Shown in pieces: positions 21,890 to 33,030 of a DNA stretch of 64,000 nt. Within the stretch, counting starts at the first letter, position 1. Each line of letters starts with the position of its first letter. Position numbers and translations under genes: made by a program. The notes under the pieces are model-generated. The model made no database searches. It worked only from the letters and a program-made list of their open reading frames with translations, and was not told the origin of the DNA. Source of the stretch: Nymphaea colorata (taxonomy: Eukaryota; Streptophyta; Magnoliopsida; Nymphaeales; Nymphaeaceae); NCBI RefSeq assembly GCF_008831285.2, contig NC_045142.1, forward strand, positions 22,567,300 to 22,631,299, given 5' to 3'.

Positions 21890-22358
21890 TGTAAGATCAT
21901 TTGGTGGGCCGACATATGTCAATTAGGAATTTCAGACATTATGGCTGTCTTAACGTAAATATCCGCTTAAGTGATTGCATTTTGGGATATTACGTCATTT
22001 TAGATGGTATGGGGTAATTTTGAAATGTATAGATACCAGTACGTAATTACAGAGTCTTTGATGGGCGGAATCCGTAATTGTCCTTATTATAAAATGGTAG
22101 TGGTCCCTGGGGTCGTGCAAGGGTTGCCTGAAACATTGGTTTCTAGGGTTTTCCTCTTCCCATCTGAGAGAGACCTCAAGCGCGCCGCACGTACCCTGGA
22201 AGACCCTGCTGCGATCTTCCCGTGCACCAGATCAGATGGATTCAGGTACGCTTCCGCTTCAGTTTAAGGTTTCGTTTATTTCAATGATTTAGTATGAGCA
22301 TGATCCTGTTTAGGGTATATACGTTTGGTTATATGCGTTATGGGGAGAAATCCCAACA
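21890..22358 (+). repeat. 3' LTR of Copia copy 2
   Basis: 469 bp, starting TGTAAGATCATTTGG and ending ATCCCAACA. It differs from the 5' LTR by about 8 substitutions and lacks a 4-base TTTG-type segment near its end. Confidence 0.95.
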
Positions 22359-22363
22359 CTATG
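22359..22363. other. Target-site duplication, right (CTATG)
   Basis: Matches 17152-17156. The pre-insertion sequence can be followed as 17156 joined to 22364. Confidence 0.95.
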
Positions 22364-23258
22364 TTGCATTGATGATGATGTATTTGACAGAATAAAGGGT
22401 ATGATTATGTGCTTGATTAGAACAAGAAATAGGTTTTCCTGTTCACATGCAGAGAAGTAGATGGCAGGTGGCAGAGTTTTCTTGGCTTGGAAGCATAAGC
22501 TTTTGGGATGGTAAAACACGGTGTGTGTTTGATAATTTCTCATAAAAAAAAATTCTTGTGTTTTATGTTCTGGTCATTGCATTGTATGCATACCGTATTG
22601 AATAATTTCATGTTAAGGGTAACCAGCCTAACTCCTAGCATTCTTTTCCCTAACCATCCTTGTTTCTTTTCTGCATACCTTATTGAATTATTTCGTGTTA
22701 AAGGTAACCACCCTAACTCCTAGCATTCTTTTCACTGGGGGAAGAGGTCCACAGCAAATGGTCAGCACTCACTCATCGTCCATTAGACTGTTAAGCATCC
22801 ATCATTTCCTCTACAATTTTAAGGGTGGCTGGCAACATGAACATTTGGCAAAACATTATGTGAGTGTTCCTATTGCGAAACAACCCTATAGCAGTAGCGG
22901 AGCCATGCTGTGACCATTGTGCGCAATTACTCACGCCAGTCCTTGATACTGCATTCCTTTTTATTTTTATTTTTTATATAAATGCCCCTTAATTTTTGAA
23001 ATTTAAAATAATAGTGCCCCTTAGCCAGAAAATTTTGGCCCTGGCTACCCCTCGTTTTTTTCATTTTCCCTTGCTCCCTTTTTTCTTTTTATCTCATTAA
23101 AAGACCACTGTGGTGATTTTTTGTCTCAGCTTACTTTCAAGTGTTTAAGCAGAGACACTATTCCGGTACCTAAACTTCATTTCAAATTAAAGAGTTATCA
23201 TGTTTTAAGTTTAATATATACACTATTCCAGTAACTAACATATATTCAAGTATAATAA
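22364..23258. other. Gene-free interval after Copia copy 2
   Basis: No recognised gene. A local duplication is visible: TAACCAGCCTAACTCCTAGCATTCTTTT-type sequence at about 22620 recurs at about 22705 (period about 85). Confidence 0.5.
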
Positions 23259-23430
23259 TGTAATTGGTGTGCCACTGCTCATGACATCAAATAGGTAATT
23301 TGTCTCTGGGAAACAACAGAGGGATCTATAAAATAGGTTATTAAATATATATTGACAGTAATTAATCCATTGTCTATGTCACTGATTTCTAGACACTAAC
23401 ATTGCAACACTTTGCCAGGGAAAGGCTCAT
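23259..23430 (+). repeat. Dispersed repeat R1, diverged copy
   Basis: Aligns with 39899-40070, 55902-56090 and 57178-57355. Shared phrases are TAATGTAATTGGT, CATCAAATAGGTAATTT (CATCAAGTAGGTAATTT elsewhere), CTGGGAAAC, TTAATCCA and TGTCTATGTCACT. Non-coding; the class is unknown. Confidence 0.75.
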
Positions 23431-23637
23431 AGTGGCTGAGGACAGTAGCTAGTGATGTAAGCAGTTCGGGCATCGTTTATAGGGGATTGCATGCATATTT
23501 TTGTGTTGCTGCACCGTTTTCTGCAATCCAAGCAATGTTAAGTAATAACATTTCAATATTTTTGTGTTGAAGGCTTCCAATCACAAACTGGTAAGAGGCA
23601 TAGACATTTTAACATATTCATTTTACCATATTCTTTA

Positions 23638-23735
23638 GTGGTCGTTTGGCAGTTGATACACTTTGTGAGTGTTTCATAAATCTATTCCAAAGTTTTGAGC
23701 TGATTCACAAAGCGTCCCATTCGTCAAACTATTCC
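23638..23735. mobile_element. Short foldback element, TTA target site
   Basis: A 98-bp imperfect palindrome: GTCGTTTGGCAG...CACTTTGTGAGTG on the left pairs with GATTCACAAAGCG...TTCGTCAAAC on the right. TTA flanks both sides (23635-23637 and 23736-23738). It fits a small PIF/Harbinger-type MITE, though the outer ends are diverged. Confidence 0.5.
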
Positions 23736-23738
23736 TTA

Positions 23739-25675
23739 GAGGTTGTTTGATTGTTGTCCTATATGATAGAATGGACTGGACGTCCTGCATACCATTGTCC
23801 TGTTCTCATGGACTATGGTGTTCTTTGTCCACAATTTTGATGGTCATAAAACAAAACACCATGTCCCTTTTGCCTGACATTTGTCTTTCTTATGTTTTTC
23901 CTGTTTGTTCTGTCTGTCCTAATGACATTTGTTTTATGTTTTGTTCAATCTGTCTGTTTTGTCCGGTGTTTGTCTTCTATGGTCTGTTCTTTTTGTCTTG
24001 TCTAGCGTTTGATACCAAGAACAATTTATTTTTTGAATTCACCTGCTCTAAGTACATCGTACAAATTATGTTAGGGTGTAAAACCTATCTTCATATGTAC
24101 TATACAAAACTCATGTCAAGATGGTATACTGTTATCATAAACATGTTATATCAAAACAATTATCAAATTCATAACATGAACATGTTATCTCCACATCAAT
24201 ACATTCGATAACAGACATACTCATATAACAAAAACATTATTAGTATTAAATGTTCAAACATTATATAGTCACCATAGCAAGTGAACCTACAAAACATCTT
24301 TTTTATAAACAATTTAAAATATTCAACAAAGTTGTAGGCCACATGATGTAGTATATCGACACAAAAATAGATACAAAAGTTTAGCAAGATTAGAACTACT
24401 ATAAATACAAAAATAACTATAACAACTCGCTAGAGACTATTCTTCTATCCCATGCACTCTATGTGCCTTTTATTCTTCCCATCGAAAACCACGTAACACT
24501 TGAGTCAAGGCATCAAACTTTGGTTCCTCATTTCCTAAATTAGAAAGACAAACGAATAGTTATGATACAAACAAAGTACTACAAATTGACCTATCATGCG
24601 AACAAACAAAATACACCATCAATATAACAAGTCAGAGCTATATATACAAGCATTGAGAAACACATCTATTATTGTACAAGTTTAAATGATTTGACAACCC
24701 CTACTACAAGAAAGGCACTAAAACCAATAAGTAACAAAAAATTATGGCAATTCCATTTCTATCTATATATAAAACAGATCATTATACAATTAAACTATAT
24801 ACATTCTTCACCTCATTACCTCAATTTAAAAAGCAAACACCATTGATAAGGACTTCTTTATAAAATTAGCCCAAAAGAAATTTTTCCAAAAAGTGTAATC
24901 TGCAATCAGGTGGGATTTAAGAAGCCATTACACAAAATGGAACGAGCTAAAGGTAGATGTAGGTTTTTGCCATATCTCTTGTCGCCTTAAAGCAAATTTG
25001 CGGAAGTTTTGGTCCATTAATCAATGCCAACTTATTGTCCATTGTATATTCCTATCATTTTTTATTCACTTTGTCTGTTGAAAGTAAGATATCTCTCTCT
25101 CTTTCTCTCTCTCTCTATAATCAGCTTCATTTGTAGACTGGTTTTTCAGGGTTATTTTCTCTCCTTATAATCCCACTAATCTTTAAAGCCGAAGACATAG
25201 TTATGAAGGAAGGAAAAGAAGGTGAGAAAGTAGAACTGAAAAAAAGAGAGTGAAAAGCCAGTCTCTCAACAAACCAATTGCACTTGTTTCTTTTATGTAA
25301 TTAAAATTAATTGTGATGTATCCTCGTTGTCATTTGTTTACTACATAGAAAATGTGTCGCACCAGCTGTTATGTATGTAAATTATACATTTCTTTGGTAT
25401 GTAAAACATCAAGAGGGCACAAATAACAAAAAACGTTCTGTTCAAGGGTCATACGATTTTCACTAAATTATATTCTTGATTGTAAAAAAAATTACATTTC
25501 ACATGTTCATGGATGAGCTGGTCAGGGCTGCTAGAGACCAAATGTACTTAACACTACCAATTTTCATTATATTGAACATTTACTCCTTCCTTAACATGTG
25601 TGCTAGAAGGATTAAGGCGCACACTGAATCAACTAAGGAAACTCATGGCACCTGTCATGCCCATGCTCACAAGGT
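23739..25675. other. Gene-free interval
   Basis: 23739-24020 is T-rich with many TGTCTGTCC-like phrases and starts GAGGTTGTTTGATTGTTGTCC. It resembles a further diverged element, but no matching right end was found. 24020-25675 is AT-rich. A short CT tract lies at 25091-25118. No gene was recognised. Confidence 0.45.
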
Positions 25676-26259
25676 GGCTCGATTAAGGAGAAATGTGTTG
25701 ACATTTATAATGAAAGTCACAGTTAAAGTCACCGCTGATGAAGGGATGGATTAGGATTTGGAAATTGTGGAGAAAAGAAACATGTGGCTGAACTGAGTAA
25801 CGTATTCCTTTGTGTAACCAGTAAATAACACAATCGAGAAAAGTTGGTAGCATCTCCCAATGGTTAAGCATAGGCAAATCTCATAGTGCTTTCTTGGACT
25901 TTCACAATTTCTTTTTTGTGTCTTTTCATTGGTCTCAGTAAAATCAAGATCTGAATATCATTCTTGAAGACTTTGGATCACAAATATTGGAAGACTTTCA
26001 ATCAAAAGGTGACCGCAATAGCCGGTGAATGCGTTGTACGAGGATATTGTTTGAAGGTTTTGTTATCTGTCTTGCCCATGTAAGCACGGTAGTCCCTGCT
26101 ACAAAAACCGTTCGGTGACCTGCTTAAACCATGAACCTTGAAGTGTTCAAAAATGAAAATCTCTCTCCCAATCTCTGATTCTATACATACATACATAGAT
26201 GTCTTTCTACCTCAGGATGTTATGGGCTCTCACCCACGGATAGTTTCATCAAGCAGGGG

Positions 26260-26294
<35 letters not shown>

Positions 26295-26890
26295 GAGACC
26301 AGACAATAGGTTAGTGATCAAAACCAAACCCTTTAAATATGATGTTGAACTATTTATTGTGAAATCTAGCCATACCAATGTGATCTTAAGGTTAAGTTGA
26401 TGAAAAATATATATGAAGTTGATCATTTTTTTGGTTTCCATAGGGTTTTCATAATAAGCAAAAAGGAATCGCTCTCATAGCATCAACATTTAGAAAAATC
26501 AACAGTTTTCATAAAAACAACTTGATTCAAAGCACATTTTATATAAAAATAGTTTTTATAAATAAATTACGATTTTATATTTCATTTAAAATAAATTTTC
26601 AACCAAAAATTAAAGGCTCTATTTTTTATGCCTCACCTAAATGTCTGGTTTTTTTATCCCTGAATGCTGACTTGACATTGAGTATACATTAAGGGACATC
26701 AAATCTAGTCCTCCCATCTAAGATGGATGGCCCAAATTTGTTATACTTTCTCCATCCTTCCCTTTCCCTCTCTTTTCATGATTCCTTTCTTCTTTCTTCT
26801 TTCTCTCTGTCTCAAGGAAGCCATTGGCGACGGCTAGCTGCTGGCCAGCTGGACAACATTGGCGCTGGTCCCACATCGATATAAGGGGGC
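25676..26890. repeat. Gene-less copy of the protease upstream flank
   Basis: Starts with the protease upstream phrase (AAGGAGAAATGTGTTGACATTTATAATG, TATA motif changed to TATAAATG) and runs collinear with 12660-13560 to about 26880. No protease coding sequence adjoins its left edge: the preceding bases (25620-25675) are unrelated. A TA tract lies at 26262-26291. Confidence 0.8.
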
Positions 26891-27291
26891 GATATCTCGA
26901 AGCTGATTACGTACACCACCTCTGTGTATGTAATTTCATGCGCCGTTTTAAGTATGACAAAAAAAGCCCCTGATTAATACAAAAATACACTTTTTGTAGG
27001 GATTGGATAAAGGTAAAATTTGTCAGTCTATATATACATATTGTTATGACCAATATACCCTTTTAAGCAGTAAAAAAACATTTTAATTTTTTTGTCCCAC
27101 TTATAGTGTTATCTCATTATCTTATGAATATTTTATTTTTCATAAACATTATTTCATACTTATGTTTAGTGTTATCTCATACATCCGTCTATTACCTTAT
27201 TATCTCATAAATATTTTATTATCTCATAAACATTACCTCATATTTATGTTTAGTGTTATCTCAGACATTCCATATGTATATGACCTTAGCC
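26891..27291. other. Spacer with short tandem repeats
   Basis: 27090-27260 holds repeated TTATCTCATA and ATAAACATTA phrases (imperfect, about 35-70 base spacing). It directly abuts the end of protease copy 2 and has replaced the 3' flank found next to copies 1 and 3. Confidence 0.55.
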
Positions 27292-28635
27292 CTGTGTACA
27301 TTAAGTTGGTGCAAAAGAAAGCAGTCCATTGCCCAAATCATACTTCACATGCATGTTTTGCGGTGCAACATTCCCAAAGATGAGCATCTCTTCCATCTTT
27401 AATGGTTAAGCAGGCGATTCCACTTGCAAACATCCTAAAGATATTTGAAGGCGGCAGCTTCAAGTCTGCATTGACAAAATGAAAGGTCATCTCCGGCAAC
27501 CCTTCATATGGATCACCGTTATTCTTTACATGGTAACACAGCAAATCTTGCTCAGGAGGAGATAAGCGTTCATGGTTTATGAAATTAGCCACAGCATTTG
27601 CCACTTGATCATACACATCTTCGGCAAGATAAGTCAGTGCAGTACCCGAGTCTATGATGATCGATCTGGCATCTCCCAACAATGCAGTCGTCTGCGCTCC
27701 ACCAAATTGTATGTTGAGTCTGCTGTTCGCGATGCTTATGTCAGTCAGGTTGAGCACATAATACGTGCCTTGAGAACCACCTGGTGCCATTGGCGTCTCT
27801 TGAACCTCTTCCTTGCCAGAAAATTGAGAGTGTCCTTGCCGAATTTGAGCTGTCCCATGGAATTGTTTTCATTGCTATAGGGAGGAAGACAGTAAGCAAA
27901 TTTCTTATCAGTAGGAGAGCCAATCTGATTACAAGCGAGAGAGGACCACTGCCGAGGCCAACAAGGCCAGCAAGTTCAAGCAACGCGGGCTTAGGAGCAC
28001 CTTCATTATCAATGCAACGAAAGACAATTCCTGGAAACTTGATGGTGCTGGCACCATCATCAAACAAGTGTCTCGGTGGCAAGTATGCCTTCTATGAAGG
28101 ACTTGTCTCCATAGGAATATCTGAATCCACAAAGTTGGTTGATAGTGCAACCATGGTGGGGCACTTCCATGCAAGAGCTGGTGGAGCAGCTCTGGCTCTT
28201 GTAGGTGGACAACTGAAATGGATCAAACATTGATGTTTGGCTGGAGCAGGAGTCACAAGGGCGGCAGGTCGTCCATATGAGGTTGCTACCAGTGTCAAGG
28301 GTGGCCCAGTAGAGGCGGGATGGTGTACCAAGTGAGAGTTTCATGAGATACTCGCCGGAGCCAGGCATCACGGGGCTAGAGATCATGCTGGTGGTTTTGG
28401 CAAACAGTGAAGTGTTGCGGCGGGAGCGCAACATTGAGTGCAAAGTGAACTGCTTGGCTCGTTGAGCTAGAGTGAATGAGGGGTTATAGAGAGGAGAGAG
28501 TGATGAGTCTCAATGAATGAGATCTGTGGAGAAGCCGAGAGGTTTGGAAGTGAATATGCTGGTAGGGTTAGGCAGCACTGCAAGTAGGAGCAGCTGGAGG
28601 AGAAGGCGGAATGCTAAGGAGGAGAAGGCAGCCAT
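27292..28635 (-). pseudogene. Nepenthesin-like aspartic protease copy 2
   Basis: Nearly full length. The ATG at 28635 opens MAAFSSLAFRLLLQLLLL, a signal peptide. The propeptide DLIH is followed by a TGA where CGA (Arg of the usual HRDS) is expected. Then come MKLSLGTPSRLYWA, TLDTGSNLIWT with the first catalytic Asp, the nepenthesin cysteine cluster (CRPCDSCSSQTSMFDP), CGFRYSYGDKSFIEGIL, then frame changes. IIIDSGTALTYL holds the second catalytic Asp, and LPPSNIFRMF follows. A frameshift falls near 27380 and another stop at the CTQ C-terminus. A live protein would be a secreted acid protease of about 430 residues. Both catalytic motifs survive, but the frame does not. Confidence 0.85.
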
Positions 28636-28678
28636 GGTGAGCACTAAAAGGTTGCCGTATTAAGGAGAAATGTGTAGA

Positions 28679-28686
28679 TATTTATA
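28679..28686 (-). promoter_or_regulatory. TATA box of protease copy 2
   Basis: TATAAATA on the minus strand, 44 bases upstream of the ATG, identical in spacing to copies 1 and 3. Confidence 0.6.
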
Positions 28687-29534
28687 ATGGAAGTCATAGT
28701 TTAGGTCGCCACTAATTAAGGTGGGGACGTGGATTTGGAAATCGTGGAGAAAAGAAACACGTGATCAAACTGAGTAACGTATTTCGTTGGTGTAATCTGT
28801 AACCATCACAATGGAGAAAATTCGGTAGCATGTTACACTTTGGCAAAGCTCGTAGTGGTTGGTTGGACCTCCACAATTTCTTTTTCTGTCTTTTCATTGG
28901 ACTCAGTCAAATCAAGATCTGAATATTAGTCCTGAAAACATTGGATCACAAATATTGGAAGACTTTCAATCACAAACATTTGAAGGACAGACACTTTAAC
29001 GTATTAGCAATGGTGATGGCAATAACCGGTGAATACGTTGGAAGAAGAGATTGTTTGAAGTATTTGTCATTTGTGTTGCCCTTGTAAGGCACGGTAGTCC
29101 CTGCTCCAAAACCTGTCCATTGACCAGCTTAAACCATCAAGCTTCAAGTGTTCAAAGTTGAAAATCTCTGTCCCATTCTCTCTCTACACATATACATAGA
29201 TGTCTTTCTACCCTTAGATATTATGGGCTTTCATCCGCTGATATTTCATCGGGCAGGGGCTCATGCACTGACGGTTTGCAAGTATATATGTCCATTTTGG
29301 CTATATCATTCAATGCTTGTTATATATATAAGTTAATTAGTGACTCTGATTATTCAAAGTTACTCTGCTCACTCATGAGGGCCGATTGATTCACTATAAT
29401 GAATGAATGAGAGAAAAATAAAAAGAAAAATGTGATGAGTATTTTCCATATATATGATTAGTTTATATCTTTTTTTTACTTATTTATTTCTTAGCCATCC
29501 ATCACGATTGATTTAATGATCTTTATAAGTAAGA

Positions 29535-29568
<34 letters not shown>

Positions 29569-30150
29569 TGGATGTTGACTGGTCATCAAAAATTAAAAAT
29601 CTGTCATTGAAAAAGTATTGACTATTTATCTTGCAGCAATAGTTCACGATGCTTTGGCAATTATTTATCAAACTTCCAAGTTTCTCGTTTTACTCATCTG
29701 ATAACATTATCTTACATATTTGAATTACATATATAAAAGAACGTTTAAGAGTATCAGTAGCTTTTCTCCATGGTAGCAGTGATTGGCAGGCATTACGTGG
29801 CCACTAATAATATTTTATATTAACACACTCATGCATTGAGTGATTTTTTTTCCACTCTCAAGAAAATAAAACATTCCATGTTTGGTTTGAGGTTGAACTT
29901 GCTTTCACAAGCGTGGCCCATAAATATTATAAACTGACAAATTTTGGGTGGTGGTGAGCCCTCCGCTGGGCTAAAAGAATGAAAACTCAGCCGGATAAAT
30001 CTTGACATCAGAGCATCATCTTGGACTCTTTCTCTTTATATGTTTGAACCCTTTGTCCTTGAAAAGAGCGGTCGACCTTTTGGTTGTTGTTAGCTCATAG
30101 CCATTCTCTCGGGCCAGGTTATCTATAATAGTGTGTAGACATCTAAAATG
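28687..30150. repeat. Upstream flank of protease copy 2
   Basis: Parallels 12395-12960 and 13990-15600. It includes GTGATGGCAATAACCGGTG, GGCACGGTAGTCCCTGCTCC and, further up, CGACCTTT and CAGGTTATCTATAAT, which serves as the empty site for the insertion at 15221. No gene. An AC microsatellite lies at 29534-29563. Confidence 0.7.
29534..29563. repeat. AC microsatellite
   Basis: An uninterrupted (AC)n of about 30 bases. Confidence 0.95.
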
Positions 30151-30439
30151 GTCTATTGCATCCACTGAAAGAGGATGTGAGCTCCTTCATGCTTATCATT
30201 TTGTTTTCTGTCAACAATTTGCATGGTACTTGCTATTTTATTATTTTACTTGATGCAGGAAACTGCACGAATATGGAATTACATCAAGAGCCATTTGACA
30301 TGTACAGTAGATGCAGATCTGCTTACCAAAATAATACCCTCTGTTTGTCTCCTTTTTAGCACATTAAAATGCACTTCGATTGCTGTTGACGAATAAGCAC
30401 CATGTGGAAGACAATCAGCTATTTAGTGACGCTCATTGG

Positions 30440-30620
<181 letters not shown>

Positions 30621-31479
30621 GAAGAGAGAGCAGTCTGTAGTAAACAAAGATGTTCTCTGTTAAGCTGTGAGATTCTTAGTCAACTTGGTAGTGTTAAATT
30701 TGTGCCATCAATTGCTTTTTGTTTTGCATATTTGTTGTCCTACAGTTACATGAAATAAGTTAAAGCCACTATTACTTTGAGACTCTCATCTCCCCTTTGA
30801 TGTGCACCGACTTTAAAGTGGAAAAAAGTTGGTTGCAGAGAAGGAGAAAAAAGAAGAGAAGAAAGAGAAAAGGTCGGTGACATAATGATGGGAAAATGAT
30901 GAGATCGAAAAGTAAGTTAAAAAGAGACTGGCTGATCCAATTTTTTTTCTCTTTGTATTTCTTTTCTCGCTCATTGTACATACGTGTGTGTCTTTCTATT
31001 TGTTAATATCCTTGTTTACATCAAACCATAAGGTATGCTTTTTTTCTTACATGAAATGAAGAAATCGGACACATATCAAGAGACTTTGCGGCTTGCTGGC
31101 ATTATAAAGCTAACAGACCGTCTTCTTTTTCTTATTTTACCTGTTTTGCTCTGGTCAACTTCTGTCTTTTGTTTTTGATTGCTGGTCTTCTTTTTCCCTT
31201 TCCTTTTTTTTTTGCATTTTTGGGAACTTAAAAAAAGTATTACTGTTGTCTTGGTTGGATCACAATTTCCTGATCTTTAATTTGTAAAACTGTGTCTAGT
31301 ATGGTAGATATTTAACATTTCCTGCTGCAGTCCAATCCAAAAGTAAATGCACCAAAGGCTGGATATATAACATCACCTAAAATTTCTTGCTTGAATCATC
31401 AGTCCCTGTTGAAGTATAAGTGCATTTCTTCGACATGCAAAAGTTTCAGAATTTCTGGGTCATTTAGTTATAAATTAGT
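30621..31479. other. Gene-free interval
   Basis: No gene was recognised. Just upstream, at 30255-30260, a TTACTTGATGCAG acceptor-like site precedes an open stretch reading ETARIWNYIKSHL. This resembles no family firmly and is not annotated. Confidence 0.4.
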
Positions 31480-31482
31480 TTA

Positions 31483-31684
31483 GGTTGTGTTTGTTTCATC
31501 TAGGATCTCAAATCTATGGATTTATGATCAAACCACCTACCCCCATCCTCTCATCTGACTTGAAATCCATAGTTGTTGACATGTAGCATAGATTTAAAAT
31601 ATATGTTACCAAAACTAAGGATCTCCCAAAACATACCTTTTTATGCAGCTTTGAATCTAAGATCTGAGGCTATCAAATGGAACC
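31483..31684. mobile_element. Probable PIF/Harbinger-type MITE
   Basis: 202 bp with TTA on both sides (31480-31482 and 31685-31687). The ends are GGTTGTGTTTG and, reverse-complemented, GGTTCCATTTG. Subterminal stretches (AGGATCTCAAAT and the complement of GAATCTAAGATCTGAGG) also pair loosely. No coding sequence. Confidence 0.55.
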
Positions 31685-31687
31685 TTA

Positions 31688-33030
31688 GGCTGGAAAAGTG
31701 AAATGACGGAGTAGCAACTCTTATCGTTTAACTGCATCTTGGAGATGACTAGTTAAATAAAAGCAGTTCGTGTAAGTGCAGTACTTGTGGAAATATCTGA
31801 AAAAATAAGTCATGATCATATATAGAGCAACCTGCAGTTAACAAACTTTAATCCTCAAAATTTTTTATGAAGGAATATCATCAACCTTATTAAAGGAATG
31901 CAAATTCGACTTGCATCTTAATAGATCAATCTGCATATAATTAATAGACCAATCTACGTATCATTTCATCTGTTCATTTCATTTCAATGCTCCATAGTTT
32001 CAGGCAAAATACATGTATAAAAATGGTCGAATGGTGACTCTCACTATAAAGTCACCCAGCCATTTAACCAAAGCTGGCATCCATCTAGTGCAGATATTGG
32101 AGGGTTAAGAAAAAAACATGGAGAAAATATAAAAACAAATATTAGATGACAAAACTGTCTATTTTTGTTTTCTCTTTGTTTTTTTCTTAGTCATCTGCAA
32201 TGATAAATCAGATGGTCATGGTTAGATGGCTGAGTGACTCTAACAACTAGATCACCATTCAATCTTTTCTATGCATAAAACACCTAACCACTTATATGGT
32301 CAGATGATATATTTGTGATTGGTTGACCACATACTTTAACAGCAAAATATATCTTTCATGAAAGTTTTTAGCAACAGAAAATTAAAAAAAAAAAAACATA
32401 TGACCATATCGGTAGCTGATTCATTTCAATTCTCTTTATCTTTATCTCTCTCTCTCTCTCTCTCTCTTTATATATATATATATATATATAATCGCAACTC
32501 TCTATGCTATTTAAAAATCTGAGAATCCTACTACTATTAATTGGATCTTATTTCGTTCACCAAACCAGACTATTAAGTCTATCGGATTCAGACACGTAAC
32601 TGACAAATTGACATTCGCTTGCACTGAATTCCAATTATTGCATTACGCAATGTGGTTTGGACGAATATAATCGGTCACATCATAATATTTTGCAAGCAAG
32701 AGCATCATGCTCAGATTAAATTAATGCTGGTATATTCCCGAAATATGCCTTCTACTGGTTACAACTTGCTTTATGTACTTCTCAAAATAATATTAAAACT
32801 TTTAAAAAATAATTGTATCGTTAATATCAATTTTTTACATTATTTAGAGATTCATATGCCCCAAGTTCCAACTTAGTTTGATTCAACGCCGGCCTCACCT
32901 GGATAATCTTTGTCTGCAATCCCGTCATCCAAGTATTATTGAAAATTATTAATTGCACGTGTGATGTACCTACCCCTTAAATTTTCTTTTCTTTTATTTT
33001 TTTTTGTTTTTTTTAGTTTTGGTCTGACAT
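31688..33030. other. Gene-free interval
   Basis: AT-rich, no gene recognised. 32041-32060 and 32215-32260 carry related phrases in opposite orientation (GGTGACTCTCACTATAAAGTC against GACTCTAACAACTAGATCACC), possibly ends of a small foldback element. Compound TC/TA microsatellite at 32443-32490. Confidence 0.4.

Larger units (their letters stand above)
17157..22358 (+). mobile_element. Structurally complete, coding-defective Ty1/Copia retrotransposon (copy 2)
   Basis: A 5.2-kb element with matching LTRs (17157-17629 and 21890-22358), a primer site, a polypurine tract and 5-base target duplications. By eye the LTRs differ by about 8 substitutions and one 4-base gap, so insertion was fairly recent. 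The internal region lacks most of gag, the integrase core and the N-terminal half of RT. It instead carries a GC-rich leader and a long diverged tandem repeat. Such an element could only have moved using proteins from a complete relative, if the deletions pre-date insertion. Confidence 0.95.

Noticed and set aside
30258-30400. Acceptor-like site followed by ETARIWNYIKSHL, faintly like a SWIB domain
   Set aside because: The similarity is limited to about six residues and no flanking exon or domain continuation was found.
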